DNA of 64,000 nucleotides from Nitrospirota bacterium (GCA_002737345.1 NSIK01000012.1:41101-105100); one strand, 5' to 3'; positions 34,235-43,496 are shown, numbered from the stretch's first letter. The notes: generated by a model not told the origin, from the letters alone. Translations and numbers: made by a program.

Positions 34235-36094
34235 TCATGGTAATTCCTCTAGCACACCGCGGCGGAGGGTGGCGATGGCCCGTGAGGCTGTGTCTGCCAA
34301 TCCAGGATGCGTGCCTTTGAGCGTGTGGAGCTGCGACAAGAATTCCAAGGTCCGCGCCAAGAGACGATAGATGTCCCCCTCAGCCATCGAGGTGCTTTTG
34401 CAGAGACCGATCCAGGTGAGGGTGGGATCACCGATCCACCGTTCCGTCACCGCGGCGATATCGGCCCGCAAAAGCGGAGGCTCTTCATGCGGCGACAGGG
34501 AGGCGGCCAGCTTGCGGACCTGTCCGAGCAATGAGGCTAGCCCAGAACTGACGCGGGGAAAGGAGCCGGGGCGATCATCGTCATTCGAGATACTCGACAT
34601 GACAGCGGCCAGCATGGCGGGATCGGCGCCGTTAAAGGCGTCGGCCCGGAGCAATTCCGTGATGAGCAGCGAGTGGTCGATGCGGATCAGCCTGGCCCAT
34701 TCCCCGTCATCGGTCAGGCGGGAGGCCGGCGTGAGGTACCCAAACTGTTGCAGGACGTCGATCTTCTCCTGGAACCGATGCCAGAGGCTGGTGCGCAGGG
34801 CCTGGATCGATTTGACGTGTCGATGCTGTTCCTGTCGAAGCTTGGAGGCAAGGGGATAGTCGCTTTGACAGGCGGCGCGTGACGGACAGGCCGGACAGGC
34901 AAAGTCGCCCAATGTTTGTACAATGGCGTCAGGAATCGGCTCGTTGTCCTTCGGAACCAGGATGGGCAGCTCCGGCAGCTTGGTCGGCAATTCATCCAGG
35001 TTGTGGAGCAAGTCCTCCACGCTTTCCGGTGTGCACCAGGGATAGATCGGTGCGTCCACGCAGTCGAGGATGCGGTCGGATATTTCGGTGACGGTGGCGG
35101 CGGGGGATTCGGTAATGCCTCCGCCTTGGCGCAGGGCCGTGATCATCGGGCTTTTCTGGCCCTTGCTGCGATATTGGCGAAGGACCACGCCTCGGCTGCG
35201 GCCGAAGGCGACGATGCGCCCGGGGGTGAGGAAGTGAAAACGGGCCGCGATTTCCGGCGATTCGAATTTCTTGATTGGGACCCGATGCGATTTCTGCCGG
35301 CGGACCTGGTCGAAGGTTTGCCACTCTGTGATCCAGTCGGTGCAGACGCGCGGCCCGAACGGGTCCATCTGAACGCGCAGGTCGTCCAGCTTACGTTCCA
35401 GGACTTCCGCGCGCTGATTGAGCTGAAATTGCGCGAAGCTTTTGGCGAGGATCGGTTGGATTTGATCCAGGGGATGCGCCTTTAGCAGGTTCAATACCAT
35501 TGGATAGCTGATGACGAATTGGCTGTTGATCGCTTCCGGGTGGCCGGTGAAGCCCTTGGTCAGCACGGTTAGGTCGATGTAGGGTGAGGGCGTGACGATA
35601 GCGAACCCGACGAGATCTTTGCCGCGGCGGCCGGCGCGTCCGGCAATCTGTTGCACCTCGCCGATCGTCAGATCCATGAAATCACGGGACTTGCGGATGC
35701 TGGATTGCGTGATGATGACGGTCCGCGCAGGAAAATCGACTCCGGCGGCCAGCGTTGTCGTGGCGAAAACGGCGTCGAGACAGCCATGACGCATCAGTTC
35801 TTCCACCGCGATTTTCCAGGAGGGGAGATGGCCTGCGTGATGCGCCGCGACGCCGATACGTTGGACGATCGGAATGAGCGGGTGCTCGGCGATGCTGGGG
35901 TACTGGGCGATCACCTTCTCCAGTACGGCGGCAATGGCCTCTTGGCGCACCGGCGGGAGGACGATGTGACTATGATCAAAGGCCTGCATCGCCTCATCAC
36001 ACGCGCGGCGAGACGTGAGAAAGACGATGGCAGGGGTCAAGTGCTTTTCGCGAAGGGCGACGATGAGATCAACCGGATGGATCGAGGGAGGCAT
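34235..36094 (-). CDS. Ski2-like DEAD/DEAH helicase, C-terminal (RecA2 + DSHCT) half
   Basis: 619 aa beginning exactly at the RecA2 domain (PAIVFLTSRRACDEAMQAF, motif IV). Motif V is ATTTLAAGVDFPA (111-123) and motif VI QQIAGRAGRRG (148-158), after which a winged-helix and a helical DSHCT-type region follow. A cysteine cluster CPACPSRAAC (about residues 400-410) may bind metal. Walker A and B are absent. It starts in the 3' end of the glgC relic (26-base overlap) and ends 11 bases before an in-frame extension of the N-half gene. In an intact protein this would follow the N-half, but here it is transcribed first. Confidence 0.85.
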   Translation of the reverse strand: MPPSIHPVDLIVALREKHLTPAIVFLTSRRACDEAMQAFDHSHIVLPPVRQEAIAAVLEKVIAQYPSIAEHPLIPIVQRIGVAAHHAGHLPSWKIAVEELMRHGCLDAVFATTTLAAGVDFPARTVIITQSSIRKSRDFMDLTIGEVQQIAGRAGRRGKDLVGFAIVTPSPYIDLTVLTKGFTGHPEAINSQFVISYPMVLNLLKAHPLDQIQPILAKSFAQFQLNQRAEVLERKLDDLRVQMDPFGPRVCTDWITEWQTFDQVRRQKSHRVPIKKFESPEIAARFHFLTPGRIVAFGRSRGVVLRQYRSKGQKSPMITALRQGGGITESPAATVTEISDRILDCVDAPIYPWCTPESVEDLLHNLDELPTKLPELPILVPKDNEPIPDAIVQTLGDFACPACPSRAACQSDYPLASKLRQEQHRHVKSIQALRTSLWHRFQEKIDVLQQFGYLTPASRLTDDGEWARLIRIDHSLLITELLRADAFNGADPAMLAAVMSSISNDDDRPGSFPRVSSGLASLLGQVRKLAASLSPHEEPPLLRADIAAVTERWIGDPTLTWIGLCKSTSMAEGDIYRLLARTLEFLSQLHTLKGTHPGLADTASRAIATLRRGVLEELP

Positions 36095-36275
36095 GCAGTT
36101 TCATTTCCTTTGAAATCACGACTAAGCCAGATTCGGTAACTTTAAATCGCTTGGCATCGGCGGCCCGAGCGTACCCGATTTCCGTTTTGGGCGGTATGAT
36201 GACGTCTTTGTCGATGATGACGCCTTTGATCCGGCACTGTTCACCGATCAGGGTGAAAATGTTCGGCATCCGCAT
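36069..36275 (-). pseudogene. glgC: remnant of the 3' end of glgC (ADP-glucose pyrophosphorylase)
   Basis: Minus strand, ending at TGA 36071-36069. It reads IGEQCRIKGVIIDKDVIIPP and then GYARAADAKRFKVTESGLVV plus ISKEM. This is the C-terminal left-handed beta-helix of GlgC (compare the family pattern IGxxCRIxxxIIDKxVxIP...RFxVxExGIVxV). Only about 65 of some 420 residues are present, and no glgC sequence continues upstream of 36275. The start of the helicase C-half lies inside it in another frame. Confidence 0.8.
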
Positions 36276-36382
36276 GAATTGTAGCAGGACGCTGGGGGAA
36301 ATAGAAAGAAAGCAGATTCGTTGACATCGCAGGAATCTGAGTTGTTGCTGCGAGCGATAGCTGTGAGTGGCCGAGCAAAGGA

Positions 36383-36658
36383 GTGAGTCTGAAGCGGGAT
36401 GTACTGGTGGCGTCGCGGGTGAAGGAAAGGTTGGGCAAGAAGCCGGTGATGGATCGCCAGAAGGATCCGATGTGGCGGTTGGCACATCTTGAAAACCAAA
36501 TGGCAAAGTTGTCCGAGTTAGTCCGCGAGCATGCGGAGGATGTCGATCGGCTGGTGCGTATCGTCGCAGAAGATCGCGACGTCATTCGGCGGCAGTTGTT
36601 ACGTAAGCACCAGGAGCAAGTCCGGGCTCGTAAGCATCGTCGCGCTTCCAATGCCTGA
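36383..36658 (+). CDS. 91-aa (or 69-aa) coiled-coil hypothetical protein
   Basis: Basic protein with a heptad-like helix WRLAHLENQMAKLSELVREH and the following DVDRLVRIVAEDRDVIRRQL, ending in a KHRR-rich tail. No family recognised. GTG 36383 (AAAGGA directly adjacent) and ATG 36449 are both possible starts; the shorter form keeps the whole coiled coil. The region upstream is the glgC relic, so the gene may be recently assembled or spurious. Confidence 0.4.
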   Translation: MSLKRDVLVASRVKERLGKKPVMDRQKDPMWRLAHLENQMAKLSELVREHAEDVDRLVRIVAEDRDVIRRQLLRKHQEQVRARKHRRASNA

Positions 36659-36848
36659 GGTGTGGTTCGACGCCTACGCCAGCAGTGGCGAGTTCACCCT
36701 CATGGATCTCGAATCAGCCTGCCCGTATTATTTTCGCCGCGCCCTGCGCCGCACGAGCCCACAGGGCCATTGTTTGCGAGCCAGGGCCATGGACGACCGA
36801 TGTAGGGGGCGACAGTGCGGATCGATGACCGGGCTTGGACGGTGCTGA
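36651..36848 (+). CDS. possible 65-aa ORF
   Basis: Starts with MPEVWFDAYASSGEFTLMDL, which is protein-like, then becomes Arg/Cys-rich and loses that character (RRALRRTSPQ). The ATG overlaps the stop of the preceding ORF by 8 bases. Either a decayed gene start or a chance frame; no family is recognised. Confidence 0.2.
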   Translation: MPEVWFDAYASSGEFTLMDLESACPYYFRRALRRTSPQGHCLRARAMDDRCRGRQCGSMTGLGRC

Positions 36849-36896
36849 AGCTGCGCTAGCAGGAGTCCGCTAAGTGCCTGTTCCTCAAGAGATTAT

Positions 36897-36924
36897 TTGC
36901 ATCGCCGGCCAGATATTGTATACT
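36897..36924 (+). promoter_or_regulatory. sigma-70-type promoter for the RND operon
   Basis: TTGCAT (36897-36902), a 16-base spacer and TATACT (36919-36924), about 47 bases before the GTG start of the outer-membrane factor. No metal-regulator gene is adjacent. Confidence 0.45.
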
Positions 36925-36970
36925 GGCAAAGCAATTAAGTGGCTGGTGTCGGAGCTCACGAAGGGGGGCG

Positions 36971-38284
36971 GTGGTTGTGGATCGACGTGTACGCCTTTTT
37001 TGTGCCATCAGCGTCCTTACGCTGTGGAATTTTTCCGTGTATCCAGCCCACGCGACCTCAGTAGCGCCCGCTTCTGAGCAAACGGTGGTGTCATCGAGGG
37101 CGCTGCGTCTTAGCGTGAATGACGCGCTGGCCCTCTTCATCAGTCAAAACCTCGATGTACTCATTGCGAAATATGGCATTGGGTTCAGCAAAGGCCAGCA
37201 GATTACTGCGGCACTTTTCCCTAATCCTGTGGCATCGATCGGAACGGTCAGTTCCTTCACGCAAGGGCGGACGGCCTCGAACAGCGGGGCGGTGATCAGC
37301 CAAGTCCAGCAACTGTTCGAACTGGCCGGAAAACGCGGCTATCGGATTGAGAGCGCGGGCTATGGTAGCCAGTCGGCGGAGGCATCGTTCGAAGATGCCG
37401 TACGCCAATTAGGGTTTACCGTCAAAGACACCTATTACAGGATCCAACTGGCGCAGCGCAGGCTGGTGCTAGCGGAAGAAAATCACGACCGCTTTTCCCG
37501 TATCCTCGATATCAACACGATTCGCTTTAAGAAGGGGTATATCGCGGAAGTCGACCTCATTCGCATTCGATTGCAGATGGTCGATTTTCAATCACAAGTG
37601 ATTCAGTCGTTGCAGGAAGGGGAGACGGCACGCGGTGATCTCCGGCAGCTCTTACGGCTGTCGTCTAAAGTGATGTTAGAGCTGACGACGGACCTAGATT
37701 TCAGGCGCATCGATCCTGATATCAATAAGCTGCGCACGGCTGCGCTCGATTTTCGCCCCGATATCAAGGCCAGGCGGTTTACCTATTCGCAGCGCGAGTC
37801 CGACCTTAAGCTGGCGAAGGCCTATGCTGTCCCAGACGTGACCATCGGAGGCGGCTATGCCGTGCAGGGCGCGCAGGGGCCGGATAATCCTCAGCAGTGG
37901 TCGTTCAACCTAGGGTTGCCGTTACCCGTGTTTAATCGAAATCAGGGTGGGATTCATCAGGCGGAGTTCGCCGTGCTGGCCGCCGAGGCTGACCTGAATA
38001 AGACCGTGAACCTTGTCGAGAACGAAGTGGAAGTGGCCTATCGGAATCTGCTCCAAAGCCGGCGATTGGTCGAAGCCTATTTCGGGGGGGTGTTGGAAGA
38101 CGCCCGCGCGACCTTGACGATCGTCGAACGGGCCTATGAACGGAGCGGCGTGACGATTCTGGACCTGCTCGATGCCGCGCGTATGTCGCGAATGATTCAG
38201 CAAAACTATATCGAAGCCCTTTTTAATTATCAGCACAACCTCTTCCAGCTAGAAAGCGCCGTGGGGCAGGATATTGCTTCATGA
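36971..38284 (+). CDS. TolC-family outer-membrane efflux factor (CusC/CzcC-like)
   Basis: Forms the outer-membrane/periplasmic channel of a tripartite efflux pump. The 437 aa include an N-terminal signal peptide (about 1-28), the two OEP repeats with long coiled-coil helices, the NLDVLIAKYGIGFSKGQQITAA segment, and PNPVASIGTVSSF, typical of the CzcC group. The GTG start at 36971 is preceded by AAGGGGGGCG; a second GTG occurs two codons later. The stop overlaps the next start (ATGA), so synthesis is coupled to the periplasmic adaptor. Confidence 0.88.
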   Translation: MVVDRRVRLFCAISVLTLWNFSVYPAHATSVAPASEQTVVSSRALRLSVNDALALFISQNLDVLIAKYGIGFSKGQQITAALFPNPVASIGTVSSFTQGRTASNSGAVISQVQQLFELAGKRGYRIESAGYGSQSAEASFEDAVRQLGFTVKDTYYRIQLAQRRLVLAEENHDRFSRILDINTIRFKKGYIAEVDLIRIRLQMVDFQSQVIQSLQEGETARGDLRQLLRLSSKVMLELTTDLDFRRIDPDINKLRTAALDFRPDIKARRFTYSQRESDLKLAKAYAVPDVTIGGGYAVQGAQGPDNPQQWSFNLGLPLPVFNRNQGGIHQAEFAVLAAEADLNKTVNLVENEVEVAYRNLLQSRRLVEAYFGGVLEDARATLTIVERAYERSGVTILDLLDAARMSRMIQQNYIEALFNYQHNLFQLESAVGQDIAS

Positions 38285-39453
38285 AGTTTCAGGTTAGACT
38301 AATGACTGTGAGCCGGCTCCTATTTTCCGTGACCTCGGTTGTTTGCTTGCTCCTCTTGTCTGCTTGCGGGAGCGCAGAGGAGCCAGCCGCGTCCAAGATT
38401 GTGACGCCGCCCGCTCAGGTGGCCGGACCGGTTGCGGACTCGCATCCGCGGGTGGAGACGGCGCTTGTTGAAGTCGGATCGGGGGCGCATGAGCTGACGT
38501 TGGTGGGGAAGGTCGCTTACGGGGAGGATCGCTATTCCAGAATCTCTTCGCCACTCCAAGGGCGGGTGCTTGAGGTTCGGGTGCATCTAGGCGATCGGGT
38601 GAAGGCCGGGAGCGTGCTGTTGGTGTTAGACAGCCAGGAAATCGCCCACGCCTATTCGGAATACGTCAAGGAAGACTCGGAGCTGCAATATGCGACTCGC
38701 GCCCACGCGTTAGCCAAAGATCTCTATGAGAATAAAGCGCTGCCGCTGAAAGATCTCAAGCAAGCGGAGAACGAGTTGACCAAGGCGCGCGCGGAGTTCC
38801 GCCGGGCGAAAGAGCGGTTGTTGTCGCTGTGGGTGCCTGCGCAGGAATTGGAAAAGCCGCTCGACCGGCAGAAAATTACGTCGCGATTTGAAATGAAAAG
38901 TCCCTTGACCGGGACCGTCGTGGAACGGAACGTGACGCCAGGCCAGTTGATCGGGGGAGATTCCGGGCAGGTCGTCTTCACGGTCGCCGACCTCAATATG
39001 TTGCAGGTGGTGGCGGACGTCTATGAACGGGATCTCGCCTTGGTGCGGACGGGGCAGTCGGCTAACGTTAACGTGGAGGCCTATCCGGGGGTGAATTTCC
39101 CCGCGACCGTGTCCAGCATCGGTGACGTGGTGGACCCGACGTCCAGGACCATCAAGCTGCGCGCCTGGGTCAATAATACGGGGCACCGGTTGAAGCCGGA
39201 AATGTTCGCCCGTTTCCATATCCAGGTCGGAGAAGCCACGCCGCTGCTGCTGATCCTGCGCGAGGCCGTCCTGGAAGTGGATGGGAAGCAGTTCGTGTAC
39301 GTGGTGGAAGGGCCTGACCGGTATGTGAAGCAGGTAGTTAAAGTGAGTACGATCTCACCGGATTACGTGCGGGTCTTGGAGGGCTTGAAGTCGGGGCAGC
39401 GCATCGTGACAAAAGGTGCGGTCTTGATCAAGGGCGAGGAAGTGAAAGGGTAG
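38281..39453 (+). CDS. RND efflux periplasmic adaptor (CusB/CzcB-like)
   Basis: Membrane-fusion protein linking the inner-membrane pump to the outer-membrane factor. The 390 aa start with a lipoprotein-type signal, LLLSACGSAEE, with the lipobox cysteine near residue 29. The next domains are barrel-sandwich/lipoyl half motifs RISSPLQGRVLEVRVHLGDRVK-like and SPLTGTVVERNVTPGQLIGG. A hairpin follows, then DLNMLQVVADVYERDL, and a C-terminal beta-barrel with DPTSRTIKLRAWV and GLKSGQRIVTKGAVLIKGE. It overlaps the TolC gene by 4 bases and is followed 51 bases later by the pump. Confidence 0.93.
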   Translation: MKFQVRLMTVSRLLFSVTSVVCLLLLSACGSAEEPAASKIVTPPAQVAGPVADSHPRVETALVEVGSGAHELTLVGKVAYGEDRYSRISSPLQGRVLEVRVHLGDRVKAGSVLLVLDSQEIAHAYSEYVKEDSELQYATRAHALAKDLYENKALPLKDLKQAENELTKARAEFRRAKERLLSLWVPAQELEKPLDRQKITSRFEMKSPLTGTVVERNVTPGQLIGGDSGQVVFTVADLNMLQVVADVYERDLALVRTGQSANVNVEAYPGVNFPATVSSIGDVVDPTSRTIKLRAWVNNTGHRLKPEMFARFHIQVGEATPLLLILREAVLEVDGKQFVYVVEGPDRYVKQVVKVSTISPDYVRVLEGLKSGQRIVTKGAVLIKGEEVKG

Positions 39454-39504
39454 CGTGTTACTTGGAGCGGTTCGCGTCCTCAAATTAGAATCGAATCACA
39501 TCGC

Positions 39505-42500
39505 ATGACACCCAGACTCACCGAACTCTCGCTGGTCCACCGCGTCCTGGTCTGCGTCCTGGGCTTTCTGCTTTTTTTTGGCGGACTCTACGCTTTTCAC
39601 ATCCTCGACATCGTGGCCTATCCCGACCCTTCGCCGCCGATGGTCGAGCTGATCACTCAGTATCCTGGCTGGTCGGCCGAAGAAATCGAACGCAAAATTA
39701 CGATCCCCATCGAAGCCACGCTCAACGGCACGAAGGGCCTCACGGCTATTCGGTCGCTCTCGATCTTCGGGTTGAGTGACATCAAGATTTATTTCGATTT
39801 CAACACGGAAATATTTCGCGACCGCCAGGAGGTCTTGATCCGGCTGGGCGCGGTGGAGTTGCCTCCCGGCGCGACGCCGTCGTTGTCGCCCTGGTGGGCG
39901 CTTGCCGAAATCTATCGGTATGAACTCACGGGAGCCGGCGAGACGACCCTCACGGACTTGAAGACGATTCAAGACTGGCAGATCCGCCGAGAGTTTCGGC
40001 GCATTCCCGGTGTCGTCGACGTGACGGCGTTCGGCGGGACGACCAAGGAGTACCACGTCGATATTGATCCGGGTCGCTTGCTCAGCTACGGGGTCAACCT
40101 GTCGCAGGTCATGGCCGCCTTGACCAATAGCAATGCCAACGTCGGCGGCAACTACCTGACGATCGGCGAGCAGAACTACAACATCCGCGGGCTCGGTCTG
40201 ATCAACGGTATCGCGGATATCGAAAACGTGATGGTGGCAGAAAAAGAGGGAACCCCGATTTTCGTTAAGACGCTGGGAACAGTCGTCGTGGGCTCGCGGG
40301 TGCGTTTGGGCAAGGTCGGCATCGATGATCGCGACGATGTCGTCGAAGGGGTCGTTCTGCTCCAGCGTGGCCATCAGGCGCTGTCCGTCCTTGAAGAAGT
40401 GCGGCGGAAGGTGGCGGAGCTCAATACCTGGAAGTTGCCAGCCGGGGTCAAGATCAAAACCTTCTACGATCGCACGGCCTTGATCCAGACGACCGTAGAG
40501 ACGGTTACGGACATTCTCATCAGCGGCATGATCCTGGTCTTTGCCATTTTGTTCATCTTCCTGGGGAATTTGCGCGCGGCCGTGATCGTGAGTTTGACCA
40601 TTCCGCTTTCATTATTCTTTACCTTTACGATGATGGTCTTCCTAGGGCAGTCCGCGAATTTGATCTCGCTCGGCGCCATCGATTTCGGCATTATCGTCGA
40701 TGCCACGTTGATCATGGTGGAAAGCATCGTCTTCCATCTGGCTCATGGAAAAATTCAAGGCGTGACGGGTGATCAGCAGATCGTGCGGGTCGCCCGGTTG
40801 GTGGGGCGACCGATTCTTTCCTCGACGGCGATCATCGTGGTGGCGTTCGTTCCGCTCTTTACGATGAGGGGCGTGCCGGGGAACATCTTCGCGCCGATGT
40901 CCATCACCTATGCGTTCGCTTTGGTGGGCGCGTTGCTCATGGCTTTTACGCTGGCGCCCGTGCTCTGTTCCTTCCTGTTGCGGGGCACGATCCGCTCAGA
41001 AGATACGGTGCTCGTGCGGGTGACGCGCCGCGCCTACCATGCCATCTTGACCTGGGCGTTGGACCATCGTGCGATCGTCGTCAGTTTTTGTGTCGGGCTG
41101 TTGGCCCTGACATTTGTGGCGCTGCAGTCGATCGGAGGGGAGTTCATGCCCGCGCTGGAGGAGGGGAACCTCTGGGTGCGCGCCACGATGCCGGTGGATA
41201 TTTCTTTCGACCAGGCGGCGAAACTGACGAGCGAGATTCGCCAGCTGTTTCGCGAATCGCCGGAGGTCACGAACATTGTTTCGCAGCTAGGCCGTCCGGA
41301 TGACGGCACAGATCCCACCAGTTTCTTCAATGCCGAGTTTCTGGCCAATCTCAAGCCGGAAAAGAAATGGCGTCCCGGGCTGACTAAAGACGGGCTGATC
41401 AAAGAGATTGAGGCCCGGCTGAAAGACATTCCTGGCATCATCTTCAATTTCTCGCAGGTGATTCAGGATAATGTGGAAGAGGCCATGTCGGGGGTGAAGG
41501 GGGAGAACTCCATCAAACTCTTCGGCCCCGATCTGAAGACCCTGGAGGCGAAGGCCGTCGAGATCGAGCATGTAATGCGGACGGTGCCTGGCGTCAAAGA
41601 TTTGGGGGTCTTCCGTCTTGTGGGCCAGCCGAATCTCCTGATCCAGGTCGATCGCGAGAGGAGCGCGCGCTACGGGTTGCACGTGTCGGACGTGAATGCG
41701 GTAGTGCAGGCGGCGGTCGGAGGACAGGCTGTGACCCAGGTCTATGAGGGGGAGCGGTTGTTCGATCTCGTCGTCCGGTTTCTTCCGGAGTTCCGGCAAG
41801 ACGTCGATGCGATCGGCAATATTCTGGTCAGCACGTCGGGCGGCGCCCGTGTCCCCTTGAAGCAGGTGGCTACGATCACGACGCAGACCGGCGCCTTCAT
41901 CATTTATCGCGAAAACAATGAACGGTATATTCCGATCAAGTTCAGCGCGCGGGGCCGCGACCTCCAAGGTACGGTCGAGGAGGCGCAAGCGCGCCTGGCC
42001 AAGGAGGTGACCCTTCCTGAACGGTATCGGCTCGAATGGGCCGGTCAATATGAGCAGCTCAAAGCAGAAGAAAAACGGTTGGCGATCGTAGTGCCGATGA
42101 GCTTACTGGTCATTTTCTTCATTTTGTATCTGACCTTCAATTCGCTCAAAAATGCGCTCCTGGTGTTGAGCACCGTGCCGTTTGCTTTGGTGGGAGGGGT
42201 CCTTGTCCTTGCCGGTACCCACACGAGTTTCAGCATCCCCGCTGGGGTCGGCGTCATTTCGACCCTCGGGGTCGCGATCCTGGGAGGCGTTTTGCTTATT
42301 TCACGGATTGAAGCCTTCCGGCAGACGGGGCTGGCCCTTCGGGATTCGGTTCAGAAGGGGGCGGACGTGCAGATGCGTCCGATTCTCATGGCGACTTTGG
42401 GTGCGGCCATTGGCCTTTTGCCGGCCGCGCTCGCGACTGGGATTGGATCGCAAGCCCAGAAGCCGTTGGCTCGTGTCGTGGTGGGGGGGATGCTGACGGC

Positions 42501-42594
42501 AGCAATCTTGATTTTAGTAGTCTTGCCGGTGTTCTATGAAATCTTCCATCGGCGCGATGAGCAGAAGAGCAGCGAAGGGGAGGGAAAGGGATGA
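39505..42594 (+). CDS. heavy-metal efflux RND pump (CusA/CzcA family)
   Basis: Proton-driven inner-membrane pump that exports cations through the tripartite complex. The 1029 aa have the standard RND arrangement: TM1, a first periplasmic loop, TM2-6, then the duplicate. The HME-RND TM4 signature IDFGIIVDATLIMVESI carries the proton-relay Asp residues. The first loop holds the WSAEEIERKITIPIE start typical of CusA/CzcA. Metal specificity (Cu/Ag against Co/Zn/Cd) cannot be settled by eye. The last codons overlap the HEAT-repeat gene start (ATGA). Confidence 0.93.
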   Translation: MTPRLTELSLVHRVLVCVLGFLLFFGGLYAFHILDIVAYPDPSPPMVELITQYPGWSAEEIERKITIPIEATLNGTKGLTAIRSLSIFGLSDIKIYFDFNTEIFRDRQEVLIRLGAVELPPGATPSLSPWWALAEIYRYELTGAGETTLTDLKTIQDWQIRREFRRIPGVVDVTAFGGTTKEYHVDIDPGRLLSYGVNLSQVMAALTNSNANVGGNYLTIGEQNYNIRGLGLINGIADIENVMVAEKEGTPIFVKTLGTVVVGSRVRLGKVGIDDRDDVVEGVVLLQRGHQALSVLEEVRRKVAELNTWKLPAGVKIKTFYDRTALIQTTVETVTDILISGMILVFAILFIFLGNLRAAVIVSLTIPLSLFFTFTMMVFLGQSANLISLGAIDFGIIVDATLIMVESIVFHLAHGKIQGVTGDQQIVRVARLVGRPILSSTAIIVVAFVPLFTMRGVPGNIFAPMSITYAFALVGALLMAFTLAPVLCSFLLRGTIRSEDTVLVRVTRRAYHAILTWALDHRAIVVSFCVGLLALTFVALQSIGGEFMPALEEGNLWVRATMPVDISFDQAAKLTSEIRQLFRESPEVTNIVSQLGRPDDGTDPTSFFNAEFLANLKPEKKWRPGLTKDGLIKEIEARLKDIPGIIFNFSQVIQDNVEEAMSGVKGENSIKLFGPDLKTLEAKAVEIEHVMRTVPGVKDLGVFRLVGQPNLLIQVDRERSARYGLHVSDVNAVVQAAVGGQAVTQVYEGERLFDLVVRFLPEFRQDVDAIGNILVSTSGGARVPLKQVATITTQTGAFIIYRENNERYIPIKFSARGRDLQGTVEEAQARLAKEVTLPERYRLEWAGQYEQLKAEEKRLAIVVPMSLLVIFFILYLTFNSLKNALLVLSTVPFALVGGVLVLAGTHTSFSIPAGVGVISTLGVAILGGVLLISRIEAFRQTGLALRDSVQKGADVQMRPILMATLGAAIGLLPAALATGIGSQAQKPLARVVVGGMLTAAILILVVLPVFYEIFHRRDEQKSSEGEGKG

Positions 42595-43394
42595 CCGTGC
42601 AATTACGATATGCGGGTGTCTGGGGGATCGTCTTATCGGTGGTGCTGTCGGGCATGGCGCAACCCCTCTGGGCTGAATCGGTTGCGAAGGGATGGATCGT
42701 CCCGGTCCAGATGCCCTACGAGATGCCTCCGAAGGGGCAAGATCTTCCGGCGGAATCAGTCCCGCAGAATACGAAGCCCTTGACGGCTGAAGAGGCGCAA
42801 CGGGCGGAGGCCCTGCTGCCCCTGCTCGAAGGCAAACAAGAGTTCTGGGCCATGGGAGAGTTCGTGCACCTGGGCGAGCCCGCCGTGCCGGTCCTGGTCA
42901 AGGGCCTGACGATGTCGGCGCCGCGCATTCGCTACAATGTCATTGAAACGATTTCGATGTTGAAGGCGGTGTCAGCCGTGCCGGCGCTCGTGGCAGCCGC
43001 CAAGGAGCCGAACGAGGTGCCGCGGGTGCGGGAACATGCCTTGCGGGTCGCGGTGCGATTGGACGCGGCCAAAGTTGTGGAGGCGATCGCGGTCATGGCT
43101 AAGGATCCGAATTCGTCGATCCGGAAAACCGCGGCATTCGAGGCCCGCTATGTTAGAGAAAAGACCGTGGTGCCGGTGCTGGTCGGGATGGTGGCAGACG
43201 AGGAACGGTTTGTCGCCCTCTCAGCGCTTCATTCGCTCTGGATTCTGACCAGGCATGAAACGGATTTCCACGATTGGGAGGCGTCAAGCAAGCAAGACCG
43301 CCAAGAATGGGGAGTCGAGTGGTTGGAATGGTGGAACGGCCAAAAGGATAGTTTTGAAATGCCGGATCCCAAGCGGTCAACCCGTTCGCGGTAG
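42591..43394 (+). CDS. exported HEAT-repeat protein of the RND operon
   Basis: 267 aa with a signal peptide (about 1-26, ending at LWAES). Then several HEAT-like helix pairs: LGEPAVPVLVKGLTMSAPRI, AVSAVPALVAAAKEP, VPRVREHALRVAVRLDAAKV and VVPVLVGMVADEERFVALSAL. It is probably a periplasmic protein-protein scaffold. The 4-base overlap with the pump gene and common promoter make it part of the efflux operon, an uncommon addition whose role might be metal sensing, pump assembly or cell-envelope coupling. Confidence 0.8.
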   Translation: MTVQLRYAGVWGIVLSVVLSGMAQPLWAESVAKGWIVPVQMPYEMPPKGQDLPAESVPQNTKPLTAEEAQRAEALLPLLEGKQEFWAMGEFVHLGEPAVPVLVKGLTMSAPRIRYNVIETISMLKAVSAVPALVAAAKEPNEVPRVREHALRVAVRLDAAKVVEAIAVMAKDPNSSIRKTAAFEARYVREKTVVPVLVGMVADEERFVALSALHSLWILTRHETDFHDWEASSKQDRQEWGVEWLEWWNGQKDSFEMPDPKRSTRSR

Positions 43395-43428
43395 CCGTGC
43401 GCGTGTCGGCCTTGTTCGTCCTGTCTAT

Positions 43429-43450
43429 CGAGCCTTTCCGGCTCGTTTCT
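43429..43450 (+). terminator. intrinsic terminator of the RND operon
   Basis: CGAGCC (43429-43434) and GGCTCG (43440-43445) form a 6-base-pair GC-rich stem with a TTTCC loop, followed by TTTCTCT. It lies 34 bases after the HEAT-gene stop. Confidence 0.6.
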
Positions 43451-43466
43451 CTCGCCAGCCTCCGCC

Positions 43467-43496
43467 TTGCGGCTGCGAAAAACCCTGTGGTATATT
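43467..43496 (+). promoter_or_regulatory. sigma-70-type promoter for def
   Basis: TTGCGG (43467-43472), an 18-base spacer and TATATT (43491-43496), 55 bases before the def start and just after the RND terminator. Confidence 0.55.
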
